DNA from: Streptococcus equinus ATCC 9812
GTDB taxonomy: Bacteria; Bacillota; Bacilli; Lactobacillales; Streptococcaceae
NCBI RefSeq assembly: GCF_000187265.1
Contig: NZ_GL698429.1
Location: forward strand, 703,696 to 736,275
Length of the DNA stretch: 32,580 nucleotides
Direction: 5' to 3'
The notes under the pieces are model-generated. The model worked only from the letters and a program-made list of their open reading frames with translations, did not search any database and was not told where the DNA came from. Below, in pieces: positions 25,553 through 32,580 of this stretch. The position numbers and the translations under genes are program-made. Every line of letters begins with the position of its first letter. The first letter of the stretch is position 1.

Positions 25553-25582
25553 CAAAAACTGAGAGTAAAAACCTCTTAGTTT
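25553..25582 (-). terminator. Possible weak terminator or attenuator between binding protein B and the aminotransferase
   Basis: On the minus strand, AAACTaAGAG pairs with CTCTcAGTTT (one mismatch, 7-nt loop), followed by T's. It begins 6 nt after the stop of the upstream gene. The stem is AT-rich, so termination is probably partial. Confidence 0.4.
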
Positions 25583-25587
25583 CCAAA

Positions 25588-26397
25588 CTATTCTTCTGAG
25601 CTTACTTTGTTCTGCGTATAAGTCGACGCTTTTTCTATCCAAGCATCAAACTGACCTGTTTTCTTAGCGTTTTTAATGACTTTATTTACAGAAGCAATCA
25701 GTTTTTTATCAGTACCTTTAGCAAAAGCAACCGCATAGGCGTCAGTAGCAGTTGATTTCAAATTCAGATTTGCAATTGTCAAATCATCATTTTGTGAAAT
25801 ATACCCTTCAGCAATTGCTTTTTCTAAGACAACAGCCTGAAGTTGATTGTTTTTCAGCTCATTAATCATTTCACCGTTTGATGTTAAGGATACAAGACTT
25901 GAATCAGGTAATTGATCTTTGGCGATATTTTCCTGAATTGACCCTTTTTGAGCGCCAATTGATTTACCAGACAAACTATCAAGGGTTGAATAAGCAGCTA
26001 AGTCTGTCTTTTTAACAATCACAACATTTTCAGCTTCATAATATGACTTTGAAAAGTCATAAGCTTTCTTACGCTCATCTGTCACTGAGATTCCTGCAAT
26101 AGCAATATCAGCTTTGCCAGATGTCACAGAAGCCAAGACATTATTAAATGACATCACTGAAAAATCTGCCTTAACTCCTAGTTCTTTCGCGATAGCTTTA
26201 CCAAGTTCAATATCCGCACCAACTAAGGTATCTTTACCATTAATCAACGTTTTAAACTCAAATGGAGCAAATTCAGATTCTGTGGCAATAACGATTTTAC
26301 CTTTGTCTTGAATACTTTTTTGATTTGTTCCAGATGAACAAGCTGTCATCGTTCCAAGTGTTACTAATAGAAATAAAGCACCTAAAATCTTTTTCAT
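25588..26397 (-). CDS. Amino-acid ABC transporter solute-binding lipoprotein (paralogue B)
   Basis: This 269-residue SBP_bac_3 lipoprotein has lipobox TMTAC (cysteine 20). Mature-domain motifs are IATESEFAPFEFKTLINGKD, VGADIELGKAIAKELGV and GISVTDERKKAYDFSKSYYE. It is clearly paralogous to the neighbours at 26407-27231 and 23479-24294, consistent with tandem duplication. The ATG follows AGGGAG by 5 nt and lies 9 nt after the stop of paralogue A, whose TAG overlaps the ribosome binding site, so A and B form one transcript. Differences in the middle of the domain (AAYSTLDSLSGKSIGAQ) may reflect different ligands. Confidence 0.9.
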   Translation of the reverse strand: MKKILGALFLLVTLGTMTACSSGTNQKSIQDKGKIVIATESEFAPFEFKTLINGKDTLVGADIELGKAIAKELGVKADFSVMSFNNVLASVTSGKADIAIAGISVTDERKKAYDFSKSYYEAENVVIVKKTDLAAYSTLDSLSGKSIGAQKGSIQENIAKDQLPDSSLVSLTSNGEMINELKNNQLQAVVLEKAIAEGYISQNDDLTIANLNLKSTATDAYAVAFAKGTDKKLIASVNKVIKNAKKTGQFDAWIEKASTYTQNKVSSEE

Positions 26398-26406
26398 ATT
26401 CTCTCC

Positions 26407-27231
26407 CTAGTTGTTTGAATCACTTGTTGACAGAGCATAAGCATCTTGAACAAACTGGTCAATCTTACCTGAATCTTTTAAATCATTGATAACTTTATTG
26501 ACTTTTTTAGTCAATTTGTCGTCATCTTTAGGAAGGGCAACAGCATAAGCATCTGCGTCATCATTTTTCAAAGTAATATTTGAGATTGTTAAATCGTCAT
26601 TATTAGCAACGTAGCCTTCAGCAATTGGTTTTTCAAGAACAACAGCTTGGATTTGACCATTTTTCAATTCATTAATCATCTCACCATTTTGTGTCAAAGC
26701 GACAACTTTTGCCCCTTTTAATTGTTCAGAAGCAACTGTTTCTTGGATTGTCCCCTTTTGTGTTCCAACAGACAAACCATCTAGAGACGTTGTTTTTGTA
26801 TATTTATCAAGATCTGTTTTCTTAATCAAGACAACATTTTCTGATTCATAGTATGGTTCTGAAAAATTATAAGCTTTTTTACGTTCTGGAGTTGCTGAAA
26901 TCCCTGAAATAGCAATGTCAGCTTTTCCTGATTGAAGACTCGCTAAAACATTATTAAATGACATTGAAGAAAATTTTACCTTAACACCAAGTTCTTCACC
27001 AATCGCTTCAGCAATCTTAACATCTGCACCTACAATAGTGTCTTTACCGTCAACTAATGTTTTAAATTCAAACGGAGCAAATTCTGGATTAAGTGCTACC
27101 ACCATTGTTCCTTTATCTTTAATATCTGAGACAGACGTGTCTTTTTTATCGTTTGAGCCACAAGCTGTCAACAAGCATGTAGAAGCAACAAGAACCAACC
27201 CACCAAACACTTTACTCAATTTCATAGTCAT
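26407..27231 (-). CDS. Amino-acid ABC transporter solute-binding lipoprotein (paralogue A)
   Basis: This 274-residue SBP_bac_3 lipoprotein has lipobox LLTAC (cysteine 24), then VALNPEFAPFEFKTLVDGKD and VGADVKIAEAIGEELGV. It should bind a polar amino acid outside the membrane and hand it to an ABC permease encoded elsewhere. The frame is open 17 codons upstream, but the promoter -10 (27261-27266) excludes the earlier start. Either ATG 27231 or ATG 27225 (MKLSKVF) could be used; the AGAG element is better spaced for the second. It is the first gene of a unit with paralogue B and possibly the aminotransferase. A palindrome at 27292-27309 abuts its -35. Confidence 0.88.
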   Translation of the reverse strand: MTMKLSKVFGGLVLVASTCLLTACGSNDKKDTSVSDIKDKGTMVVALNPEFAPFEFKTLVDGKDTIVGADVKIAEAIGEELGVKVKFSSMSFNNVLASLQSGKADIAISGISATPERKKAYNFSEPYYESENVVLIKKTDLDKYTKTTSLDGLSVGTQKGTIQETVASEQLKGAKVVALTQNGEMINELKNGQIQAVVLEKPIAEGYVANNDDLTISNITLKNDDADAYAVALPKDDDKLTKKVNKVINDLKDSGKIDQFVQDAYALSTSDSNN

Positions 27232-27260
27232 TTTCTCTTTTCTTTTTTTGATATGTATAT

Positions 27261-27289
27261 ATTCTATTTTATATTTATACATTTGTCAA
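27261..27289 (-). promoter_or_regulatory. Promoter of the solute-binding protein A/B unit
   Basis: On the minus strand, a perfect TTGACA (27289-27284), a 17-bp spacer and TAGAAT (27266-27261) form a strong sigma-A promoter 30 nt before the first possible ATG. Confidence 0.85.
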
Positions 27290-27291
27290 TA

Positions 27292-27309
27292 GAATTTTTA
27301 TAAAAATTC
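27292..27309. promoter_or_regulatory. Palindrome adjacent to the A/B promoter, possible operator
   Basis: GAATTTTTATAAAAATTC is an 18-bp perfect palindrome ending 2 bp upstream of the -35 box. Its left half (TGAATTTTTAT on the minus strand) is the same as at the ARG box of paralogue C. It could be a degenerate ArgR site, a CodY-like AT palindrome or a chance AT-rich repeat. Confidence 0.4.
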
Positions 27310-27323
27310 AATATTTTTTGCAT

Positions 27324-27357
27324 AAAAAAGCAAAGCTGCTATAAAACAACTTTGCTT
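27324..27357 (-). terminator. Terminator after glgP
   Basis: On the minus strand, AAGCAAAGTTG pairs with CAGCTTTGCTT (one G-U pair, 8-nt loop) and is followed by TTTT. It begins 21 nt after the glgP stop and ends the malQ-glgP transcript. Confidence 0.85.
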
Positions 27358-27377
27358 ATTCATTTTAAACGTTATGT

Positions 27378-29642
27378 TTATTTACTGTGCCAGATTTCGT
27401 TATTGTATTGTTCAATTGTACGGTCAGATGAGAAGAATCCTGCTTTGGCAATATTTTTGATAACTTTTGTCATCCAAGATTTTTGATCTTCATAATCCGC
27501 TAGCATTTTTTCTTTAACAGCGATATATTCTTTAAGGTCAATCAAAGTCATGAACCAATCTTTGTTAATCAATTCATCGTAAAGACGTTCTAAACGTTCT
27601 GCATTACCATGTTTCACCAATTCATCGCTAACGATAAAGTCTACTGCTTCTTTAATAACTGGATCATTTTCGTAGTAGTCATTTGCTACATAACCTTGTG
27701 TCGCATAAAGATTAATGATTGTATCAGAATCTTTACCAAATGTATAAATATTATCCATACCAGCAAGTTCAGCAATTTCAACATTGGCACCGTCCATTGT
27801 ACCAAGCGTCAAAGCACCGTTAAGCATGAATTTCATGTTACCAGTACCTGAAGCTTCCTTAGAAGCAAGTGAAATTTGCTCTGAAATATCTGTCGCAGGA
27901 ATCAAATGTTCGGCTACTGTAACATTGTAGTTTTCAACCAAGTGAACATTCAAATATTTATTAACTTCAGGATCGTTGTTAATCAACTCTGACAAGCAAA
28001 GAATCAAGTGAATAACATCTTGTGCGATGATGTATGCTGGCGCTGCTTTACCACCGAAGATAACTGTAATCTTACGTTCTGGTAGGTTACCGCGTTTGAT
28101 TTCAAGATATTTATGAATCACATAAAGTGCATTCATTTGTTGACGTTTATACTCGTGAAATCGTTTGATTTGTGTATCGATGATTGAGTTTTCATCAAGG
28201 TCAATACCTTTATTATCTTTAAGATAACGTTTAAGAGCTAATTTATTATTATGTTTGATTTCAGCAAGTTTTGCATGAACTTCTTCATCATCAGCAAAAG
28301 CAAGCAATTTTTCAAGTTTAGTTGCGTCAGTGAGGTACTCGTCGCCAATTAATTCTTTAAGGTAATCCGCTAAATCTTGGTTAGCAAATTCAAGCCAACG
28401 ACGGAATGTGATACCATTTGTTTTGTTATTGAATTTTTCTGGATAAATATCATAGAATGGTTTCAATTCACTATTTTTAAGAATTTCAGTGTGGAGCGCT
28501 GCAACCCCATTGATAGATGTTGAGAAGTGAATATCCATGTGTGCCATGTGAACGCGACCTGATTCGTCGATAATTTGGACAGCAGGGTCAGAATATTTAT
28601 CCGCAACCAATTTAGCAAGTTTTTCAATGATTGTTACTAAGTGTGGCACAACTTCGTCAAGGTAATCAAGTGGCCATTTTTCAAGTGCTTCTGCCAAAAT
28701 TGTGTGGTTAGTGTAACCAACCATATTTTTCACGATTGAGACTGCTTCTTCAAAATCAATGCCGTGTTTTTCAGTCAAAAGACGGATAAGTTCCGGAATA
28801 ACCATTGATGGGTGGGTATCATTTATTTGCACGTAAGCGTAGTCAGCCAAATCATGCAAGTTTGAACCTCGTTCAAGTGCTTCATCAATCAACAATTGTG
28901 CAGCATTTGAAACCATGAAATATTGTTGGTAAATACGGAGCAACTCACCGTTACGGTCTGAATCATCTGGGTAAAGGAAGAGTGTCAAATTTTTCTTGAT
29001 TTCAGTCTTATCAAATGAAATACCATCGTGAATCAAACCGTAATCAAGACCATCGATATCAAACAAGTTTAAATAGTTCTTAGTATCACGTTTGTAACCA
29101 AGAACATCAATGCGGTCAAGGCGAGATTTAAGTGTGAAGTTTTTGAATGGTACATCGTAACTAATATCAGTTGGAACAAGCCATGAATCTTTTTCAATCC
29201 AGTAATTAGCTTCTGCTTCTTGTTGGTTGTCAACAAAGACTTGTTTGAAAAGTCCGCAGTGATAGTTAAGACCAACACCTTCACCGTTGATTCCAAGAGT
29301 TGACATTGAATCGATGAAACATGATGCCAAACGTCCAAGACCACCATTACCAAGTGATGGTTCAAGTTCAACATCCTCAACCTCAGCGATTGATTTACCA
29401 GCTGCAGCTAATTCAGCTTTAACATCTTTGTAAATACCAAGGTTAATCAAGTTGTTTGACAAAAGTTTACCAATAAGAAACTCAGCTGAAATGTAGTAAA
29501 CTTTGCGTTTTGCAGTGTTTTTTGGTTTTTGTGCAGCTAATTCTTTGACGTAGTGTAAAAGAGCTACATAGATATCTTCATTGCTCAATTCAGCAAGCGT
29601 TTGACCTTTTGAAGTTACGTAATCTGTAAATTTAGTTGTCAT
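27378..29642 (-). CDS. glgP: Maltodextrin/glycogen phosphorylase
   Basis: This 754-residue GT35 phosphorylase releases glucose-1-phosphate from alpha-1,4-glucans. [19 protein letters not shown] and [19 protein letters not shown] mark the family; K604 in the latter should hold the PLP cofactor. Length is shorter than the 800-plus of allosteric glycogen phosphorylases and typical of MalP-type enzymes. It lies 21 nt after malQ with AAGGAA about 10 nt before the ATG and is transcribed from the MalR-controlled malQ promoter. It may also be called malP; I infer maltodextrin rather than glycogen use because no glg biosynthesis genes are present here. Confidence 0.94.
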   Translation of the reverse strand: MTTKFTDYVTSKGQTLAELSNEDIYVALLHYVKELAAQKPKNTAKRKVYYISAEFLIGKLLSNNLINLGIYKDVKAELAAAGKSIAEVEDVELEPSLGNGGLGRLASCFIDSMSTLGINGEGVGLNYHCGLFKQVFVDNQQEAEANYWIEKDSWLVPTDISYDVPFKNFTLKSRLDRIDVLGYKRDTKNYLNLFDIDGLDYGLIHDGISFDKTEIKKNLTLFLYPDDSDRNGELLRIYQQYFMVSNAAQLLIDEALERGSNLHDLADYAYVQINDTHPSMVIPELIRLLTEKHGIDFEEAVSIVKNMVGYTNHTILAEALEKWPLDYLDEVVPHLVTIIEKLAKLVADKYSDPAVQIIDESGRVHMAHMDIHFSTSINGVAALHTEILKNSELKPFYDIYPEKFNNKTNGITFRRWLEFANQDLADYLKELIGDEYLTDATKLEKLLAFADDEEVHAKLAEIKHNNKLALKRYLKDNKGIDLDENSIIDTQIKRFHEYKRQQMNALYVIHKYLEIKRGNLPERKITVIFGGKAAPAYIIAQDVIHLILCLSELINNDPEVNKYLNVHLVENYNVTVAEHLIPATDISEQISLASKEASGTGNMKFMLNGALTLGTMDGANVEIAELAGMDNIYTFGKDSDTIINLYATQGYVANDYYENDPVIKEAVDFIVSDELVKHGNAERLERLYDELINKDWFMTLIDLKEYIAVKEKMLADYEDQKSWMTKVIKNIAKAGFFSSDRTIEQYNNEIWHSK

Positions 29643-29663
29643 TATAATATTCCTTTTCCTTTT

Positions 29664-31166
29664 TTATTTGAATGTATTTTTGCGGCAATAAAGAGCTGTA
29701 ATGTCTTTCAAGAAAGCTTTACGCTCATCAGTCAAATCCTCCTTAAGCATACGCCATTGCCAGTTTCCACCAACGGTATTTGGAATGTTCATACGAGAAT
29801 CAGCTGGTTTATCCAAAATATCTTGCATAGTCGCAATTGCAACATCACTAACAGTCGCAAACAAAGTACGAAGCATAGTTTGTGTGATTGGTTCACCATC
29901 CTGACGATGTGTATAAGCATTAACAAATGCTTTTTGTTCATCAGTCAAGTTTTCATACCAACCGTTAACCACTTCATTATCGTGTGTACCATTGTATGCA
30001 ACACTGTTTTTGTTGCAGTTATGCGGCGCATCAATACTCTTGCCTTCAATGTCATAGAAACCGAACTCAAGAATCTTCATGCCTGGGAATGCTGTATCTT
30101 GTAAGAGTTTTTCAGCATTAGCATCGATGTAACCAAGGTTTTCAGCAATGATTGGAAGATCTCCAAGTTCTTCTTTTACAACATCAAACAATGCTAGTCC
30201 TGGACCGGGTTGCCAGCTACCATCATTTGCAGTTTCGTAATCACCACGAATTTCCCAATAATCTGAGAAACCTTTGAAGTGGTCGATTCGAAGTAGGTCG
30301 TACAATTTAATACCTTCTTTAATACGGTAAACCCACCAAGCGTAATTTGTTTTCTTATGATTTTCCCAATCGTAAATTGGATTTCCCCAAAGTTGACCGT
30401 CATCGCTGAATGAATCAGCAGGAACACCTGCAATACAAAGTGGATTCTTTTCAGCATCAACTTTGAAAAGTTCTGGCATTGTCCAAACTTCAACACTATC
30501 AGCAGAAACATAAATTGGCATGTCACCAATAATCTTGATACCTTTTTCATTGGCGTAGGCTTTTAGAGCGGCCCATTGTTGATAGAAGAAATATTGAGTG
30601 ACTTTGTGATATGTAATAACATCTTTTAATTTCTCACGATAAGCATCAAGTGCTGCCTCTTCACGTCGAACAACTGCTTTATCATCCCACTCTTGCAAAG
30701 CTTTATTGCCAAAGAATTCCTTAATCGCCATAAATTCAGCGTAGTCTTTTACCCAAGTTGCTTCTTTTTCAAAATCAGCTAGCGCTTTTTGATTATCATC
30801 ATTTTGCATAAATGCTGCAACTGCTTTCTCTAAAATCGGACGACGTGCTTCAAAGATACGAGCGTAGTCAACTTTTTCTAAGTCATCTCCAAAGTTAACT
30901 GTTTCATAGTCTTCTTTTGCTAAATAGCCTCGTTTACAAAGTAATTCTAAGTCAATTAGGTGTGTATTACCAGCAGTTGCTGAAAATGATTGATAAGGTG
31001 AATCACCATAACTTGTCGTTGTCAATGGCAGAATTTGCCAGTAAGTTTGATCAGTTTCAACCAAGAAATCAACGAAGTTATATGCTTCTTGACCAAATGT
31101 TCCCACCCCTTGTTTGCCAGGTAATGATGTGATATGCATCAATACACCACTTGCACGTTTTTCCAT
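29664..31166 (-). CDS. malQ: 4-alpha-glucanotransferase (amylomaltase)
   Basis: This 500-residue GH77 cytoplasmic enzyme disproportionates maltodextrins, giving glucose and longer chains for the phosphorylase downstream. The three catalytic acids are visible: D295 (LLRIDHFKGF, nucleophile), E342 (PIIAENLG, acid/base) and D395 (YNGTHDNEV). GDSPYQSFSATAGN near residue 54 is the usual N-terminal substrate-binding segment. AAAGGAG lies 7 nt before the ATG. First gene of malQ-glgP, under the promoter/operator at 31203-31231. Confidence 0.96.
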   Translation of the reverse strand: MEKRASGVLMHITSLPGKQGVGTFGQEAYNFVDFLVETDQTYWQILPLTTTSYGDSPYQSFSATAGNTHLIDLELLCKRGYLAKEDYETVNFGDDLEKVDYARIFEARRPILEKAVAAFMQNDDNQKALADFEKEATWVKDYAEFMAIKEFFGNKALQEWDDKAVVRREEAALDAYREKLKDVITYHKVTQYFFYQQWAALKAYANEKGIKIIGDMPIYVSADSVEVWTMPELFKVDAEKNPLCIAGVPADSFSDDGQLWGNPIYDWENHKKTNYAWWVYRIKEGIKLYDLLRIDHFKGFSDYWEIRGDYETANDGSWQPGPGLALFDVVKEELGDLPIIAENLGYIDANAEKLLQDTAFPGMKILEFGFYDIEGKSIDAPHNCNKNSVAYNGTHDNEVVNGWYENLTDEQKAFVNAYTHRQDGEPITQTMLRTLFATVSDVAIATMQDILDKPADSRMNIPNTVGGNWQWRMLKEDLTDERKAFLKDITALYCRKNTFK

Positions 31167-31202
31167 ATGTTTTCTCCTTTATCAGCTATCTTTACACTGC
31201 AA

Positions 31203-31231
31203 ATTATAACGCAAGCGTTTGCGTAAGTCAA
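31203..31231 (-). promoter_or_regulatory. malQ-glgP promoter
   Basis: On the minus strand, TTGACT (31231-31226), a 17-bp spacer and a perfect TATAAT (31208-31203) form a strong promoter 36 nt before the malQ start. The entire spacer is occupied by a LacI-family operator. Confidence 0.9.
31209..31224. promoter_or_regulatory. MalR operator inside the malQ promoter
   Basis: ACGCAAGCGTTTGCGT is a 16-bp palindrome with one mismatch and a central CpG, as bound by LacI/GalR-family repressors. Its core GCAAGCGTTTGC (31211-31222) recurs in form upstream of malR. Its place between -35 and -10 implies direct repression by MalR in the absence of maltose or maltodextrin. Confidence 0.8.
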
Positions 31232-31241
31232 TCGTTTTTTT

Positions 31242-31295
31242 GCAAAAAATATAAAAAATACCTCAACTACTTTAAAAATTAGCAGTTAAGGTATT
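31242..31295 (-). terminator. Terminator after malR
   Basis: A 15-bp stem (31257-31271 with 31281-31295, two G-U pairs on the minus strand) has a 9-nt loop and is followed by TTTTTTATATTTTTT. It separates malR from malQ. T-rich sequence on the other side could also stop plus-strand transcripts. Confidence 0.85.
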
Positions 31296-31330
31296 CTTTT
31301 TTTCTATAAGATGTCGTGAAAAAACGTATA

Positions 31331-32356
31331 TTAATTTTTTTCGGTTAACTGACGAACACTTTCGCGTTCTTTTAGCGTGAATGGAACAATAATTTTTTCG
31401 GTAATAGCTTTTTCTGGTGATTTGATTAGCTCAACCAATTGTCTGAAGCTTGTTCGACCAAGATTTGCAACATTAATATCAAAAGTTGTCATATAAGGAT
31501 GAATCAAAGCTGAGTAAGCTGAATCATTGAAAGTGATAATCGAAATATCATCGGGTACTTTTAATTCATAATATGATAAAAACTGAGATAATCGCACTGA
31601 AATTGTATCAGCAATAACAATCAAAGCCGTAGCCTTGCTTGATTTAATCTGCTCAATCAAATTTTCCATTACAACTGGATCTCTACGATCGAATAATAAG
31701 GCTTTTTCACTTTGAAGTCCTAATTTTTCCATACCACGAAGATATCCAAAGTAGCGTTCCGATGACACTTCTGATTTCAAATCATCGGTAATAAATAAAA
31801 TGTCGCGATGACCTTTTTGGTAAAGGTACTCAACAGCTTTTTTCCCCATCAACTGGTTGTCATTATCTATATAAGTAATATCATTTTCAAAACCTTCAGG
31901 AGCACCAACGATAACAAATGGCACTTCATTATCCATCAAATATTTGCGAACAGGGTCTTCTGGATCTGAATATAAGATAATAAAACCATCAACACGTTTC
32001 TGACGGTACATCAATTTAACCTGTTCTTCCAATTCTTCAACAGTCATACCCGTTGCAATTGAAACAGTGAAGTCATTTACTTTAGCTTCGCTGGTTATTG
32101 TTGAAAGAATTTGCATAAAGAACGGTTCATTCAAACGATCTGGGGTAATCAATGGTGGAAAAATTAATCCAACATTATAAGTTAAACCACTTGCAAGCAT
32201 TTGTGCAGCAACATTTGGGACATAGCCAAGTTCTGCCATCGCTTTCCTAACTTTTTCTTTTGTTTTCTGAGAAATGGATCTATTATCCTTCAAAACACGG
32301 CTAACCGTTGAAGGATTCACACCAGCTTTAGCCGCTACATCTTTAATTGTAACCAT
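31331..32356 (-). CDS. malR: LacI-family maltose operon repressor MalR
   Basis: This 341-residue regulator has an N-terminal helix-turn-helix with hinge (IKDVAAKAGVNPSTVSRVLK, then GYVPNVAAQMLASG) and a periplasmic-binding-protein-like effector domain from about 60 onward (VGLIFPPLITPDRLNEPFF, GFIILYSDPEDP, VPDDISIITFNDS). It is the standard length. Adjacency to malQ-glgP and the matching operator identify it as MalR. AAAGGAGA lies 5 nt before the ATG. It has its own promoter (32379-32407) and may be autoregulated through the GCAA-N4-TTGC site at 32467-32478. Confidence 0.92.
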   Translation of the reverse strand: MVTIKDVAAKAGVNPSTVSRVLKDNRSISQKTKEKVRKAMAELGYVPNVAAQMLASGLTYNVGLIFPPLITPDRLNEPFFMQILSTITSEAKVNDFTVSIATGMTVEELEEQVKLMYRQKRVDGFIILYSDPEDPVRKYLMDNEVPFVIVGAPEGFENDITYIDNDNQLMGKKAVEYLYQKGHRDILFITDDLKSEVSSERYFGYLRGMEKLGLQSEKALLFDRRDPVVMENLIEQIKSSKATALIVIADTISVRLSQFLSYYELKVPDDISIITFNDSAYSALIHPYMTTFDINVANLGRTSFRQLVELIKSPEKAITEKIIVPFTLKERESVRQLTEKN

Positions 32357-32378
32357 CTAAGTCTCCTTTGCACCTTTC

Positions 32379-32407
32379 ATTTTATAATAGATTTACTGTA
32401 CTGACAA
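32379..32407 (-). promoter_or_regulatory. malR promoter
   Basis: On the minus strand, TTGTCA (32407-32402), a 17-bp spacer and TAAAAT (32384-32379) form a good promoter 22 nt before the malR ATG. A second TATAAT at 32448-32443 without a clear -35 could be an additional upstream start. Confidence 0.65.
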
Positions 32408-32466
32408 GGTTTTCGAGGTAAATTATCCTTTTTTTATCACCTATTATACATAAATGATTGATTTCT

Positions 32467-32478
32467 GCAATTGTTTGC
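32467..32478. promoter_or_regulatory. Second LacI/MalR-type operator core upstream of malR
   Basis: GCAATTGTTTGC repeats the GCAA-N4-TTGC core of the malQ operator. The rest of the right-edge gap (32408-32580) is very AT-rich and holds no gene I can support; it may contain the promoter of a divergent maltose transport gene beyond the window. Confidence 0.5.
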
Positions 32479-32580
32479 CTTTTTTCTCAAATTTTTAAAT
32501 TTAAAATAGTTCTTAATAGTAAAAATCGACGTTTTTATATCAGATTTATGTTTTTTATATCAGTTTTTTTATTTCAAGGT

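Noticed and set aside
25508..25642. N-terminal extension of the aminotransferase into the preceding gene
   Set aside because: It overlaps the end of solute-binding protein B in another frame and has no ribosome binding site; ATG 25507 is preceded by AAGGGTG and matches where an aminotransferase should start.
1..32580. CRISPR arrays, tRNA or rRNA genes, insertion sequences, prophage
   Set aside because: I saw no regularly spaced repeats, cloverleaf genes, transposase or phage proteins. The polysaccharide locus is accessory in content but carries no mobile-element genes.

Overview
The window looks like a low-GC Streptococcus chromosome, most likely from the S. bovis/equinus/gallolyticus group. 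The genus rests on strong AGGAGG-type ribosome binding sites, sigma-A promoters (TTGACA/TATAAT) and the run rpsU, mscL, dnaG, rpoD followed by a rhamnose-polysaccharide (Rgp/Gac) operon. The species group is inferred from recalled gene order, not from a database search. All genes except mscL are on the minus strand, so transcription runs from high to low coordinates. I see no tRNA, rRNA, CRISPR array, IS element or prophage. No gene-free stretch exceeds 300 bases; the largest is the right edge (32357-32580, 224 bp, with the malR promoter and a LacI-type operator).

Region 1 (32580-27324), maltodextrin use: malR (LacI family), malQ (4-alpha-glucanotransferase) and glgP/malP (alpha-glucan phosphorylase). 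A near-palindromic MalR-type operator fills the 17-bp spacer of the malQ promoter. A second copy of its GCAA-N4-TTGC core lies upstream of malR.

Region 2 (27309-23444), amino-acid uptake: three paralogous lipoprotein solute-binding proteins and one PLP aminotransferase, with no permease or ATPase beside them. One promoter carries a perfect ARG-box (ArgR/AhrC) palindrome.

Region 3 (23391-19262), macromolecular synthesis: rpsU, then mscL on the plus strand, then dnaG-rpoD-DUF59. DnaG appears to start at a TTG codon. A 21-bp perfect inverted repeat closes the unit.

Region 4 (19209-1), cell-wall polysaccharide: an extended -10 promoter drives a tightly packed run of 14 genes. It contains the rhamnan core genes rgpA-rgpF with an ABC exporter. 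It also contains a side-chain module: GT2, GacI-like polyprenyl-phosphate sugar synthase, GacJ-like DUF2304 protein, Wzx-like flippase, GT-C-like DUF2142 protein and two GT2 enzymes. A GacH-type glycerol-phosphate transferase ends the run, followed by an intrinsic terminator at 3411-3433. Beyond it lie an RgpF-domain/GT4 fusion and a GT4 enzyme, closed by a final terminator at the left edge. rmlD (gacA), which I recall heading this operon in S. mutans and S. pyogenes, is absent.

Inferred working model: RgpA/B/E/F build a lipid-linked polyrhamnose that RgpC/D export. GacI/GacJ make a polyprenyl-phosphate sugar that the flippase turns outward and the DUF2142 protein may attach. GacH then adds glycerol phosphate. 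The extra GT2/GT4 enzymes and the RgpF-GT4 fusion probably give a strain- or species-specific decoration whose chemistry cannot be read from sequence.
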